Shown piece by piece: positions 1-11,143 of a stretch of 64,000 nt of DNA. The notes below the pieces were generated by a model that saw only the letters and a list, made by a program, of their open reading frames with translations, made no database searches and was not told the DNA's origin. The DNA comes from Methylotenera sp. (GTDB taxonomy: Bacteria; Pseudomonadota; Gammaproteobacteria; Burkholderiales; Methylophilaceae): contig JAKFVD010000017.1 in NCBI GenBank assembly GCA_021732365.1, positions 124,001-188,000 on the forward strand. The letters are read 5' to 3'. Position numbers and translations under genes: made by a program. Position 1 is the first letter of the stretch; every line of letters starts with the position of its first letter.

Positions 1-870
1 TGTACCCAAGGCCACACCTAACACCCCTGTTGGAAATTCCATTAAGCGGTCGGCGTAATAAAGCCAGCTCACACTGCCAGTGGCTAAAAATGATGCAAAA
101 ATAGTGTTAATAATCAGCGAAATCTGTGCAACAGAAACGCCTAGAACGGCTGGGCCCATCAACTTTAAAATGCGCGACACTCCTTTATCAATATTGCCTT
201 CATCATCACGCTTCATTTCAAATTTTGGCAGTAATCCAATTTGCTTTAAAAACGGGATTTGAAAGATTAGTTGTAAAAATCCACCTACAAACACTGCCCA
301 GGCCAAAACTTTGATGGGTTCTGCAAAATGATCCGCAAAAAACAATACCGCCGCGATCATGGCGACATTCAGCCAAACAGGGGTAAACGCAGGGATGCCG
401 AATTTGTTATAGGTATTGAGCACGCCGCCCGCCATAGAAACCAGCGAGATAAAGAAAATATAAGGGAACGTGATGCGTAACAACTCAATAGTGAGTTGCA
501 TCTTGTCTGGTTCAGCTTTAAATCCAGGCGCAATCAGAGCCACAATCCAAGGCGCTGCCAACATACCCAGCAAGGTCACTCCGACTAAAATAATGCCTAA
601 CCAAGTGGCTACACGGTTAACCAAACTATGCGTTTCATCAAAGGTGCGCTGGCTTTTGTACTCCGCCAAAATTGGCACGAACGCCTGACTAAAAGCGCCT
701 TCCGCCGATATGCGGCGCAACAAATTAGGAATTTTGAACGCGACAATAAAGGCATCGGTAATCATGCCCGCGCCAAACACACGCGCAATGAGCGTATCGC
801 GCACAAAACCCAATATGCGCGAGATAAACGTCATGCTGCCAACTTTAGCTAAGGCTTTGAGTAAGTTCAT
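1..870 (-). CDS. murJ: MurJ lipid II flippase (N-terminal part, cut by window edge)
   Basis: Integral inner-membrane flippase that moves lipid II to the periplasm for peptidoglycan synthesis. Reading leftward from an ATG at 868-870 gives 290 codons open to the window edge, about 55% of a normal ~510-residue MurJ. The start [14 protein letters not shown] is followed by the family hallmarks SRILGFVRD and [19 protein letters not shown], then several hydrophobic segments. The C-terminal half lies outside the window. It is divergent from rpsT, the usual arrangement in many proteobacteria. Identification rests on these conserved motifs and is strong. Confidence 0.95.
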   Translation of the reverse strand, partial: MNLLKALAKVGSMTFISRILGFVRDTLIARVFGAGMITDAFIVAFKIPNLLRRISAEGAFSQAFVPILAEYKSQRTFDETHSLVNRVATWLGIILVGVTLLGMLAAPWIVALIAPGFKAEPDKMQLTIELLRITFPYIFFISLVSMAGGVLNTYNKFGIPAFTPVWLNVAMIAAVLFFADHFAEPIKVLAWAVFVGGFLQLIFQIPFLKQIGLLPKFEMKRDDEGNIDKGVSRILKLMGPAVLGVSVAQISLIINTIFASFLATGSVSWLYYADRLMEFPTGVLGVALGT

Positions 871-970
871 TTAATATTTAGAATGGATGACTTAAATTAG
901 GATTTTTTTAATAGCGTGCATTTTAACATGGCGGCATGGCTTTAATTACATGCTTTTTAGTGATTAGTTC

Positions 971-999
971 TTGCCAAAGAACTTAAAAAACACTATTAT
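971..999 (+). promoter_or_regulatory. Sigma-70 promoter of rpsT
   Basis: A -35 box TTGCCA at 971-976 and a -10 box TATTAT at 994-999 are separated by exactly 17 bp, about 70 bp before the rpsT start. This predicts a leader of roughly 65 nt. Seen by eye only; no transcript data. Confidence 0.7.
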
Positions 1000-1070
1000 G
1001 CACGGTTTCGTATTAACACTAACTTATATTAGTCATAGCGCTCTAAGCTATACATTAGGACAATTAACAC

Positions 1071-1469
1071 ATGGCAAATACCGCACAAGCACGCAAACGC
1101 GCACGTCAATCTGTAAAAGTAAATGCACATAACTCTGCATTACGTTCAACTTTACGTACTGCAATCAAAAAAGTATTAAAAGCAGTAGAGGGTGGCGATA
1201 AAGCCGTTGCAATGGCTACTTACCAAGAAAACGTTAGCGTTATTGATCGCATTGCTGATAAAAACATTATTCATAAAAACAAAGCAGCACGTCATAAAAG
1301 CCGTTTAACTGCTGCTATCAAAGCATTATCAACTGATGGCCCAGTAATGTTAACTAAAAAAGCAGCTCCTGCAAAAGCTAAAGCAGCACCAAAAGCGAAG
1401 GCAGCAGCTCCTGCTAAAGCTAAAGCGGCAGCAAAACCTAAAGCAGCGCCAAAAGCAAAAACTGTTTAA
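1071..1469 (+). CDS. rpsT: 30S ribosomal protein S20 with Ala/Lys-rich tail
   Basis: Small-subunit protein that binds 16S rRNA early in assembly. Residues 1-87 are a normal S20 (start [14 protein letters not shown], then the Lys/Arg-rich helical body). The protein is 132 residues against the usual ~87. The extra 45 residues are almost only Ala, Lys and Pro, in repeats of the AKAKAAPK type. An AGGA ribosome-binding site precedes the ATG, and a strong terminator follows at 1499-1527, so the gene is monocistronic. The tail is probably disordered and may bind RNA; that is inference. rplU in this window carries a similar tail. Confidence 0.97.
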   Translation: MANTAQARKRARQSVKVNAHNSALRSTLRTAIKKVLKAVEGGDKAVAMATYQENVSVIDRIADKNIIHKNKAARHKSRLTAAIKALSTDGPVMLTKKAAPAKAKAAPKAKAAAPAKAKAAAKPKAAPKAKTV

Positions 1470-1498
1470 TTAAACCCAGTTAGATTTAATTAACAAAT

Positions 1499-1527
1499 AA
1501 AAAAGCCTCGCATGCGAGGCTTTTTTA
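1499..1527 (+). terminator. Rho-independent terminator of rpsT
   Basis: Perfect stem GCCTCGC / GCGAGGC at 1505-1520, extended by A/T pairs and followed by a T run. The A run on the other side makes it usable from both directions, so it may also act on purK transcripts arriving from the right. Confidence 0.9.
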
Positions 1528-1611
1528 TTGTCTGTTCTATTTAAATAGCATCTTTTAAATTACATCATTTAAATCAGCCCTATATACGACTCACTTTAAA
1601 TGCAAGTCAGC

Positions 1612-2766
1612 TTAGCCAATATTTAGCTGACTACGCGCTATTAAAGCTATATTTAATAACGCTTGTTTATCTAGTGCTTTCAAGCGGCCAATCACCGTGA
1701 AGTGTCCCATTTTTCTTGCTTTGCGTGGCTGTTCTTTGCTATACAAATGTAATTTTAGATTATTATGCGCCAAGGCTTTTTCCCAAGTTGGCTCAGCGTT
1801 ATTCACCCAGCTGTCGCCCAGAATATTCACCATTACCGCATTGCTGTGCAAACTAGCATCACCCAGCGACAGACCAGTCAATGCGCGCACTTGTTGTTCA
1901 AATTGATTTGTGACGCAAGCATCAATAGTGTAATGGCCAGAATTATGTGGGCGCGGCGCGATCTCATTCACCAATAACTTTTTACCCACCACAAAAAACT
2001 CCACGGCCAACACACCAACATAGTCCAACTTTTCAGCCAGCTTTTTAGCCAGCTCTTGTGCATTTGCTTTCAGCACTTCACTGCAGCGCGCAGGCACAAT
2101 ACTAATATCCAAAATGCCATTGAGGTGACTATTTTCTGCGGTCGGGAAAGCGGAAATATTGCCTTGCGCATCGCGCGCTAAGACTACAGAAAGTTCTAAA
2201 TCTAGTGGCAACATTTGCTCCAGCACGCAAATTTCTTGCTTAAATTCGGTAAAAGCATTTTGTGCCTCAAGCTGATTTTTAACCCGCGCCTGACCTTTTC
2301 CATCGTAGCCAAAACGCGCGACTTTCAAAATAGCTGGGTATAAATCGCTGCTATCTTCGGGCAAATCGCCAATTGTATTAACAACAACAAAAGGTGCAAC
2401 TGGCAAACCCGCTTGTTTAATAAAGTTTTTTTCTAATACACGATTCTGCGCAATAGCCACACAAGCGGCGCTAGGGCGAACGGTTACGGTTTCTGCTAAT
2501 TTTTCCAAAGTAGCTGCGGGAACATTCTCAAACTCAGTGGTGACCGCTTGGCAGGTTTCTGCCATTGTTTTCAAGGCAACTGCATCGTCATAATTTACGC
2601 ACAAATGCACATCGGCAATTTTGCCCGCAGGGCTATTCGCATCCGGATCCAAAACCGTAACTTTATAGCCCATTTCATGTGCCGCAGTCACAAAAAAGCG
2701 ACCCAACTGGCCGCCGCCTAACATGCCAAGCATCGCTGGCGGCCTAATGGTGTTAGCTACTGTCAT
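1612..2766 (-). CDS. purK: N5-carboxyaminoimidazole ribonucleotide synthase PurK
   Basis: ATP-grasp enzyme converting AIR plus bicarbonate to N5-CAIR in purine synthesis. At 384 residues it is the normal length. The N-terminal [15 protein letters not shown] is the PurK Rossmann-like signature, and the ATP-grasp core includes FGYDGKGQ and [15 protein letters not shown]. Its ATG overlaps the purE stop codon (ATGA), indicating translational coupling and a purE-purK operon. It ends convergently with rpsT. Confidence 0.96.
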   Translation of the reverse strand: MTVANTIRPPAMLGMLGGGQLGRFFVTAAHEMGYKVTVLDPDANSPAGKIADVHLCVNYDDAVALKTMAETCQAVTTEFENVPAATLEKLAETVTVRPSAACVAIAQNRVLEKNFIKQAGLPVAPFVVVNTIGDLPEDSSDLYPAILKVARFGYDGKGQARVKNQLEAQNAFTEFKQEICVLEQMLPLDLELSVVLARDAQGNISAFPTAENSHLNGILDISIVPARCSEVLKANAQELAKKLAEKLDYVGVLAVEFFVVGKKLLVNEIAPRPHNSGHYTIDACVTNQFEQQVRALTGLSLGDASLHSNAVMVNILGDSWVNNAEPTWEKALAHNNLKLHLYSKEQPRKARKMGHFTVIGRLKALDKQALLNIALIARSQLNIG

Positions 2767-3257
2767 GGCTTCTCGCTTAGCTCCATTGCATGCACTTTAT
2801 CACTTTGTTTGGTTCTAAATTCTGCTAGTTTTTTAGCTAATGCTGCATCTTGATTGGCCAGAATTGAAACTGCAAACAAACCTGCATTCGCAGCGCCTGC
2901 ATCACCAATAGCAAAGGTGGCAACGGGTATGCCCTTTGGCATTTGTACAATCGATAATAAGGAATCTTGACCTTGTAAATGCTTAGATGGAACGGGCACG
3001 CCTAATACTGGCAAGGTAGTTTTGGCAGCAATCATACCTGGTAAGTGCGCTGCACCACCAGCGCCAGCAATAATAATTTGGTAGCCATTTTTTTTTGCAT
3101 TTTCGGCAAATGCAAACATTAAATCTGGCGTGCGATGCGCAGAAACCACTTTCGCCTCATAAGGCACACCAAAGTCTGCTAGCATTTGTGCCGCATTTTT
3201 CATCACAGGCCAGTCGCTATCTGAACCCATCACAATGGCTACTAAAGGTTTATTCAT
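2763..3257 (-). CDS. purE: N5-CAIR mutase PurE (class I)
   Basis: Cytoplasmic mutase converting N5-CAIR to CAIR, the step after PurK. It is 164 residues, with the class I motifs [14 protein letters not shown] near the start and SAHRTPDLM, and the glycine-rich [12 protein letters not shown] that shapes the active site. It overlaps purK by 4 nt. It lies 26 bp downstream of proB on the same strand, so it may be co-transcribed with obgE-proB. Confidence 0.96.
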   Translation of the reverse strand: MNKPLVAIVMGSDSDWPVMKNAAQMLADFGVPYEAKVVSAHRTPDLMFAFAENAKKNGYQIIIAGAGGAAHLPGMIAAKTTLPVLGVPVPSKHLQGQDSLLSIVQMPKGIPVATFAIGDAGAANAGLFAVSILANQDAALAKKLAEFRTKQSDKVHAMELSEKP

Positions 3258-3283
3258 ACAATATTCTCATTAAAAATTCTTGT

Positions 3284-5468
<2,185 letters not shown>

Positions 5469-5488
5469 CTAGAGTGTACCGAATGTAG

Positions 5489-5520
5489 GTATACCAAATA
5501 AAACAGTGTACCAAATAAAA
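5489..5520. repeat. Short direct repeat in the rpmA-obgE gap
   Basis: Two 15-bp copies differing at one base (GTATACCAAATAAAA at 5489-5503 and GTGTACCAAATAAAA at 5506-5520) with a 17-bp period; a third GTGTACC core is at 5474-5480. It sits directly upstream of obgE and partly within the rpmA terminator. Function unknown: it could be a promoter/operator for obgE or a slippage product. Confidence 0.45.
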
Positions 5521-5543
5521 AAGCCCCATCAAACGATGAGGCT
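5515..5543 (-). terminator. Rho-independent terminator of rplU-rpmA
   Basis: Reading leftward, stem GCCTCATC / GATGGGGC (one U-G pair) with loop GTTT, then a run of six T. It lies about 20 bp after the rpmA stop and before obgE. Confidence 0.8.
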
Positions 5544-5562
5544 TTAATAATATTACTTAAAT

Positions 5563-5820
5563 TTAAACTGCAACAATGCTTACAGTGTGGCGTTTTAAAG
5601 CACCTTTGATTGCAAAAGTTACTTTGCCTTCGATTTTTGCAAACAATGTGTGGTCTTTACCCATACCAACGTTTTCACCAGCGTGCATTTTAGTACCGCG
5701 TTGACGCACGATGATGCTGCCTGCGCTAACAACTGTTTCACCAAATGCTTTAACACCTAAGCGTTGTGAGTGTGAATCGCGACCGTTACGTGAACTACCG
5801 CCTGCTTTTTTGTGTGCCAT
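5563..5820 (-). CDS. rpmA: 50S ribosomal protein L27
   Basis: Large-subunit protein whose N-terminus reaches the peptidyl-transferase centre. It is 85 residues, normal length, starting [16 protein letters not shown], the L27 signature, with [22 protein letters not shown] in the middle (shown here only as markers RQRGTK and HAGENVG). It is preceded by rplU 49 bp upstream and followed by its own terminator. Confidence 0.97.
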   Translation of the reverse strand: MAHKKAGGSSRNGRDSHSQRLGVKAFGETVVSAGSIIVRQRGTKMHAGENVGMGKDHTLFAKIEGKVTFAIKGALKRHTVSIVAV

Positions 5821-5869
5821 GATTTAATCCTTTAATACTTAAATAAATAAGCGTTTATTGTCCTGCAAC

Positions 5870-6250
5870 TTAAGCTTCTGCAGCTTTAGCCGCTTTAGCT
5901 TTAGTTGCCTTAGGCGCTGCTTTTGCAGCCGATGCGCCTGCCGCTAAAATTTCACCAATTTGAATCTCTGTGAAGCTTTGGCGATGGCCTTGTGTTTTAC
6001 GGTAGTGCTTACGGCGACGGAATTTAAAAATCATCACTTTATCTGCACGACCATGTGAAAGCACGGTTGCGCTTACCGTTGCACCAGCAATTAAAGGCGC
6101 GCCGATAGTTGTATTTGCATCATCAGAAATCATCAACACTTTGTCGATAACCACTGTAGCGCCAACATCACCTACAATTTTCTCTACTTTAAGTCTCTCA
6201 CCGGCAACTACTTTATATTGTTTGCCACCTGTTTTAATTACTGCGTACAT
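5870..6250 (-). CDS. rplU: 50S ribosomal protein L21 with Ala/Lys-rich tail
   Basis: Large-subunit protein that contacts 23S rRNA and L20. The first ~103 residues are normal L21 ([14 protein letters not shown] at the start; [17 protein letters not shown] near residue 75-90). A further ~22 residues of Ala/Lys repeats ([19 protein letters not shown]) make it 126 residues against the usual ~103. A clear sigma-70 promoter lies upstream at 6290-6317. It is the first gene of the rplU-rpmA operon. Confidence 0.97.
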   Translation of the reverse strand: MYAVIKTGGKQYKVVAGERLKVEKIVGDVGATVVIDKVLMISDDANTTIGAPLIAGATVSATVLSHGRADKVMIFKFRRRKHYRKTQGHRQSFTEIQIGEILAAGASAAKAAPKATKAKAAKAAEA

Positions 6251-6289
6251 GGTTTTAACCTTGCTTCTACACGTTCAAATGAATCGCGC

Positions 6290-6317
6290 ATTATACTTAA
6301 ATTAACGTACATTGCAA
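6290..6317 (-). promoter_or_regulatory. Sigma-70 promoter of rplU-rpmA
   Basis: On the minus strand, -35 TTGCAA (6317-6312) and -10 TATAAT (6295-6290) with a 16-bp spacer, 40 bp before the rplU start. Near-consensus, as expected for a ribosomal-protein operon. Confidence 0.8.
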
Positions 6318-6385
6318 ACCTTAAATCGCAATTATTCACACGAATGAATTGATTGAAAGTGATGAATAAAGACCGCGGTTGCCTG

Positions 6386-6394
6386 TGATAAAAT
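6386..6394 (+). promoter_or_regulatory. Possible extended -10 of ispB
   Basis: TGATAAAAT fits an extended -10 element about 40 bp before the ispB start. No good -35 was seen, so this is tentative. Confidence 0.3.
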
Positions 6395-6433
6395 ATTGTT
6401 AATTATATTGCTTTTTAATTATTGGCGCATCGC

Positions 6434-7402
6434 GTGGCTTTAAAACCTATTCAATCATCCATTTCGCTTGATATGCAAGCGGTCGACACGGTTATTCGTA
6501 GCTCTCTTTATTCTGAAGTTAGTTTGATTAATACGATTGGCGAACACATCATCAACGGCGGTGGCAAACGTCTGCGGCCTGCTTTAGTATTGCTTTCCAG
6601 CGGCTTATTCAGCCCAATTCAGTCGCCACACCATCAGTTAGCAGCAATAGTGGAGTTTATTCACACCGCTACTTTATTGCATGATGATGTTGTAGATGAA
6701 TCTGCGATGCGGCGTGGCAAAAGTACGGCGAATCATTTATTTGGCAATGCCGCCAGCGTATTGGTTGGTGATTTTTTATATTCACGCGCTTTTCAAATGA
6801 TGGTGCAATTAAAAAATATGCGCGTCATGGAAATTTTATCTGAAGCCACAAATGTGATTGCCGAAGGCGAAGTTTTACAGCTACTTAATATTCATAATGC
6901 CGATGTCACCGAACAACAATACTTAAAAGTCATCCACTATAAAACCGCTAAATTGTTTGAGGCGGCGATGCGCTTGGGTGCGGTAATCAGCAATGCGTCC
7001 AGACAAGATGAAGATGCGTTAGCGCTATACGGTATGAAGTTAGGTACCGCTTTTCAATTAGTGGATGATGTACTGGATTTGAGTGGCGACCCCACCAAAA
7101 TTGGCAAAAATCTAGGTGATGATTTGAGTGAAGGCAAACCAACGCTACCCTTGCTATACGCCATTTCTCATAGCTCCCCAGCTGAAGCCGAAAAATTACG
7201 CAATGCTATAAAAATGGGTGGATTAGAAGATTTGGATTGCGTATTGGCATCTGTTAAAGCAACGCATGCTAATGAGTATGTGCTGAGTCTGGCTAAGCAA
7301 GAAACTTTAGAGGCATGTGCAGCGATTGCGCAATTTCCAGATTCAATTTATAAGCAATCGCTGATTGATTTGGCAGATTTTGCGGTGACTCGATCTTATT
7401 AA
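6434..7402 (+). CDS. ispB: Octaprenyl diphosphate synthase IspB
   Basis: Trans-polyprenyl synthase that builds the side chain of ubiquinone. The two Asp-rich motifs are present: LLHDDVVDES (first) and LVDDVLDLSGD (second), along with GGGKRLRPALVLL. A TTG at 6422 also opens this frame, but the GTG at 6434 gives an N-terminus (MALKPIQSSIS) that looks more like the family. Neither has a good Shine-Dalgarno site. About 322 residues, normal. Divergent from rplU as in most betaproteobacteria. Confidence 0.94.
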   Translation: MALKPIQSSISLDMQAVDTVIRSSLYSEVSLINTIGEHIINGGGKRLRPALVLLSSGLFSPIQSPHHQLAAIVEFIHTATLLHDDVVDESAMRRGKSTANHLFGNAASVLVGDFLYSRAFQMMVQLKNMRVMEILSEATNVIAEGEVLQLLNIHNADVTEQQYLKVIHYKTAKLFEAAMRLGAVISNASRQDEDALALYGMKLGTAFQLVDDVLDLSGDPTKIGKNLGDDLSEGKPTLPLLYAISHSSPAEAEKLRNAIKMGGLEDLDCVLASVKATHANEYVLSLAKQETLEACAAIAQFPDSIYKQSLIDLADFAVTRSY

Positions 7403-7450
7403 AGTATTTCTTTTAAAGCACTAGTTTAAGCGCATCAAAAAACTTAAATT

Positions 7451-7864
7451 TTAGTTTAAAGTAATCGGCTCGCCACTTTCCGCATGAAAATAACTTAAGT
7501 GGGCGCAATCGCTGGTGCCATTGGTCAATGTGCCATCAAATAGCGCTTTTCCATCAACATCTACCACTGCATAGCCGTTATGATAAAGCGTCACTTCTGC
7601 CAGTTTTTGTGCCAATTTAGAAGCAGTGGCTTTGCTTTTAGCGTGCTCATGCGAATTTAATTCACGCAGCGCAAAACTAATGCAAGTTTCTGCTTCATCC
7701 TCGCCATACACTTCCCACTGTTTACCGCCCGTTAATTGTTTTAACCAACCTGGTAAGTCCACCTCCACACGGCAAATAATCGGCTCATCCCATGCGGGAT
7801 GGTCGATATTATTCAACTCGATTAACTCTCTACTATTTAATAACGATTCTTTTTGGCTAGTCAT
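7451..7864 (-). CDS. Hypothetical protein
   Basis: A 137-residue soluble, acidic protein with no signal peptide or membrane segment; I do not recognise the family. It is Glu/Asp-rich with WEVYGEDEAETC in the middle and a C-terminal stretch (YAVVDVDGKALFDG) that looks like a beta hairpin. It is convergent with ispB and divergent from pilD across a 185-bp gap. The coding signature (steady codon bias, normal ATG) makes it a real gene. Confidence 0.75.
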   Translation of the reverse strand: MTSQKESLLNSRELIELNNIDHPAWDEPIICRVEVDLPGWLKQLTGGKQWEVYGEDEAETCISFALRELNSHEHAKSKATASKLAQKLAEVTLYHNGYAVVDVDGKALFDGTLTNGTSDCAHLSYFHAESGEPITLN

Positions 7865-8049
7865 ATTGTTTCCTAAACGCTTGCATCAACTCTAACTATT
7901 ACATGGTGACTTAACGTTATATTTCAAGCAATTTTAACGCCAAATGCATCATGTTGTATTTGATTACATCCAAGCAAGTTGCGCACTTAGTTTAACGATG
8001 CGATGATAATCATAGTTTACCTTAACTTTCAGGCTCATTTGAGGACCTT

Positions 8050-8919
8050 ATGTTTGATTTTTTAATACCACTTTCTGATTTATTGCGCAGCGAACCAACT
8101 GTATTTATTACTGTTTCAGTCATATTTGGGCTTTTGGTTGGTAGCTTTTTAAATGTGGTGATACATCGCTTACCCAAAATGATGGAGCGCGAATGGCATG
8201 CAAACTGTCTTGAGCTGCAAGGCAAAGAAATCCCCGAACAGACAAAGTACACCATTGTGACACCGCGCTCAGCCTGCCCTAAATGTGGGCATCAAATCAG
8301 TGCACTAGAAAATATTCCCGTGATTAGTTACCTGTTTCTACGTGGAAAATGCAAAGGCTGTAAAACAAAAATCAGTCTGCGTTATCCATTAATTGAGGCA
8401 TTAACGGGTGCATTAATCGGCGCAGCCGCGTACCAATATGGCTACACTTACACCGCATTATTTGCTTTTGTATTTATATTTGCCTTAATCACGCTTACTT
8501 TTATTGATTACGATACGCAGCTCTTACCAGATGACATTACGCTGCCTTTGCTGTGGCTAGGGCTATTATTCAATTTGAATGCCGGATTTACCGATTTAAA
8601 ATCGGCCATTATTGGTGCCATGCTAGGCTATTTAATGTTGTGGGGCGTGTATTGGTTATTTAAACTGGTCACTGGCAAAGAAGGTATGGGCTATGGTGAT
8701 TTTAAATTATTAGCAGCGATAGGCGCATGGTTTGGCTGGCAATTACTACCTGCTGTTATTTTATTGAGCTCAGTGGCTGGCGCATTGATTGGTATTGGCT
8801 TAATATTATTTAAAGGCAAAGGTCGCAGCACAGCGATTCCATTTGGTCCTTTTTTGGCCTTGGGCGGCATTGCTGCGCTATTTTTTGGCCAACAATTGGC
8901 AGGATTTTACTTAGGATAA
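8050..8919 (+). CDS. pilD: Prepilin leader peptidase/N-methyltransferase PilD
   Basis: Inner-membrane aspartyl protease that cleaves and N-methylates type IV prepilins and type II secretion pseudopilins. It is 289 residues. The N-terminal cytoplasmic loop has the two CxxC pairs (CPKCGHQI near residue 76 and CKGC near 100). Catalytic Asp motifs are FIDYDTQLLPDD and GMGYGDFKLLAAIGAW, and there are about seven hydrophobic helices. A GAGGA site precedes the ATG. It heads a run with coaE (2 bp gap), zapD and yacG, a conserved block. Confidence 0.96.
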   Translation: MFDFLIPLSDLLRSEPTVFITVSVIFGLLVGSFLNVVIHRLPKMMEREWHANCLELQGKEIPEQTKYTIVTPRSACPKCGHQISALENIPVISYLFLRGKCKGCKTKISLRYPLIEALTGALIGAAAYQYGYTYTALFAFVFIFALITLTFIDYDTQLLPDDITLPLLWLGLLFNLNAGFTDLKSAIIGAMLGYLMLWGVYWLFKLVTGKEGMGYGDFKLLAAIGAWFGWQLLPAVILLSSVAGALIGIGLILFKGKGRSTAIPFGPFLALGGIAALFFGQQLAGFYLG

Positions 8920-8921
8920 GC

Positions 8922-9539
8922 ATGTATGTCGTTGCTTTAACTGGCGGCATTGGTAGCGGCAAATCAGAAGCCGCCAAGATATTTGCTGAGTTAGGCGTAC
9001 CTGTTACCGATGTTGACGCAATCTCGCATCAACTCACCGCGGCTAAGCAGCCTTTGGTTAAAGAACTAGAAGTGAATTTTGGCAACAAGTACATCACATC
9101 CAGCGGCGCACTAAACCGTGTAGCCATGCGCGATTTAGTTTTTAATGATAAAAATGCGCTTGCAAAACTAAATGCGATTGTGCACCCTGCAATTTACGCA
9201 GAAGCTGTTGCACAATTGCAACAGCATACTGACGCGCCTTATCAGATTCTGGTCGTTCCGCTATTATTTGAAAGCCCCCGTTACTCGCCGCATATTAACC
9301 GTATTTTGCTGATTGATTGCGATGAGCAAACACAGATTGCGCGGGTAAAGCAGCGTAGTAATTTGTCTGAATCGCAAATTGTAAAAATGATTAAAACGCA
9401 ATCAACGCGAAAACAACGCCTAATGTTGGCAAATGACGTGATTGAAAACAACGAAAATGTAGAAAAATTGCGCGAAAAAATATTACTGATTCACAAAAAT
9501 TACATTAATACTTGCATACTTAGCAAAACAATCTCATAA
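8922..9539 (+). CDS. coaE: Dephospho-CoA kinase
   Basis: Final step of coenzyme A synthesis. It is 205 residues with a P-loop GGIGSGKS at residues 8-15 and the family motif VTDVDAISHQL. It starts 2 bp after pilD, so it is surely co-transcribed. The lid/core elements VPLLFES and RQRLMLANDVIEN are also present. Confidence 0.96.
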   Translation: MYVVALTGGIGSGKSEAAKIFAELGVPVTDVDAISHQLTAAKQPLVKELEVNFGNKYITSSGALNRVAMRDLVFNDKNALAKLNAIVHPAIYAEAVAQLQQHTDAPYQILVVPLLFESPRYSPHINRILLIDCDEQTQIARVKQRSNLSESQIVKMIKTQSTRKQRLMLANDVIENNENVEKLREKILLIHKNYINTCILSKTIS

Positions 9540-9586
9540 TCTGCATCAATTTAATCCTATAAGTAAGCTGACTTTAATTTATTACG

Positions 9587-10345
9587 ATGTCTAGCTACGA
9601 ATTTCCATTTAACGAACGCATTCGTACACTTTTACGACTGGAAGATTTATTCTCAAAAATCTTGCTGAACGTGGAGGCACAACACCAGCATAGTCATCAC
9701 AGCGCGCTCATCTCATTACTGCAAATGCTGGATATTATCGACCGCGCCGATCTTAAAATGGACTTAGTACAGGAATTAGATCGACAGCGTCTGGCCATGC
9801 AAAACTTGCGCGGCAACCCTGTTATTGCGGAAGCAGCTTTAGACAAAATTTTAAAACAAATTGGCGCTTGCTCCACTACGCTTAGAAGTGATAGTGCCAA
9901 ATTAGGCCAACATTTGCGTGAAAACGACTGGTTAATGAGCATTAAGCAACGCGCTGGCATTCCAGGTGGCGTCTGTCAATTTGATATTCCGTCATACCAC
10001 CACTGGCTTAACTTAGATAACTTAAAGCGTAAACAAGATTTTGATGGATGGCTGGCCAAATTAATGCCGATGTACGATGCGATTAAAACAATTTTGCATA
10101 TTTTGCGCGGTAGCGGCGTGGCGACTAAACACCATGTTGATACTGGCTTTTTTCAACAAATGCTGGGCGGCGCTAAACCTGCACAAATGCTGATTATTGA
10201 ACTGGATGACGAATGTCCATGTTTTCCTGAAGTGAGCGCGAATAAATATGCCATAAATGTACGCTTTAATGGTTTAGATTTTGTGCAAAAACCTAGACAA
10301 TGCGACCATGCAATTGATTTTACAATGACCTTATGTAATCTTTAA
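9587..10345 (+). CDS. zapD: Cell division protein ZapD
   Basis: Cytoplasmic FtsZ-ring cross-linker of the DUF1342 family. It is 252 residues, normal length. Recognised from the N-terminal YEFPFNERIRTLLRLEDLF and the middle segment PGGVCQFDIPSYHHWL. Its position after pilD-coaE and before yacG is the standard order. Confidence 0.95.
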   Translation: MSSYEFPFNERIRTLLRLEDLFSKILLNVEAQHQHSHHSALISLLQMLDIIDRADLKMDLVQELDRQRLAMQNLRGNPVIAEAALDKILKQIGACSTTLRSDSAKLGQHLRENDWLMSIKQRAGIPGGVCQFDIPSYHHWLNLDNLKRKQDFDGWLAKLMPMYDAIKTILHILRGSGVATKHHVDTGFFQQMLGGAKPAQMLIIELDDECPCFPEVSANKYAINVRFNGLDFVQKPRQCDHAIDFTMTLCNL

Positions 10346-10397
10346 ACTGCTGATATAAACGGCCTCTACCTTATTCAATTAAAAAAGTTAGCTAGAA

Positions 10398-10586
10398 ATG
10401 TCTGATCTAAAACCCCGCTTAGTTGGCTGCCCTCACTGCAAAAAACTCATTGAATATAGCCTTAATAATAAATACCGTCCATTTTGCTCTGAACGTTGCC
10501 AGTTAATTGATTTGGGCGACTGGGCCAACGAAAACTACAAAATCCCTGATAATTCGCCACCTGAACCTGAAGATAATTTGAATTAA
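10398..10586 (+). CDS. yacG: DNA gyrase inhibitor YacG
   Basis: Small zinc protein that binds GyrB and restrains gyrase. It is 62 residues with the four-Cys site: CPHC near residues 11-14 ([12 protein letters not shown]) and the pair in [19 protein letters not shown]. The acidic tail is short. Last gene of the pilD-coaE-zapD-yacG run. Confidence 0.95.
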   Translation: MSDLKPRLVGCPHCKKLIEYSLNNKYRPFCSERCQLIDLGDWANENYKIPDNSPPEPEDNLN

Positions 10587-10685
10587 ATCCAATATTCAAT
10601 CTATTGTTGAATCTATTATTTTATTTGCTTGTCACAATCGTTAACTATTTAATCAACACCATTTTTAATCTGGACAAAATAAGCC

Positions 10686-11108
10686 ATGAAAAATACCTTT
10701 AGAATAATTGTTTGCCTATTGTTTTTAGCTGAGGCAAATGCGCGGGCAGAAGTCATGGTTAGTGACGCTTGGGTACGCGCAAATGCGCCAGGCCAAAGCG
10801 TAGGCGCCGCCTATATGACACTCAAAAGCGCCCAAGAAAGCCAATTATTTCATGTAGATAGTCCTGCCGCAGGCTCAGTTGAAATTCATAGCATGAGTAT
10901 GACAAACGGCATTATGAAAATGCGCAGCCTAGAAACGCTGCCTTTACAAGCAGGCAAAGCAGAAAAATTAGCCCCAGGTGGGTTTCATTTAATGTTATTT
11001 GATCTAAAAAAACCGTTAAAAGCAGGTGAAAAAGCCACTTTTACACTGTGTTTTAAAGACAAAATGGGCAAAATCACGCAGCAGGATGTCATATTGCCAA
11101 TTAAATAA
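10686..11108 (+). CDS. Periplasmic copper chaperone PCu(A)C
   Basis: Exported Cu(I) carrier that helps assemble the Cu(A) site of cytochrome oxidase. It is 140 residues with a signal peptide (cleavage near residue 21, ANARAE). The family copper motif H-x(n)-M...H-x-M is visible as EIHSMSMTNGIMKMR and PGGFHLMLFDLKKPL. No oxidase-assembly genes are adjacent. The ATG follows a ~100-bp gap after yacG, so it may be a separate unit. A second copper-linked locus, hvfABC-like, lies at 54.6 kb. Confidence 0.9.
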   Translation: MKNTFRIIVCLLFLAEANARAEVMVSDAWVRANAPGQSVGAAYMTLKSAQESQLFHVDSPAAGSVEIHSMSMTNGIMKMRSLETLPLQAGKAEKLAPGGFHLMLFDLKKPLKAGEKATFTLCFKDKMGKITQQDVILPIK

Positions 11109-11143
11109 ATCGGTGATTTACTGACTAACCTTTAGTGATTGTT

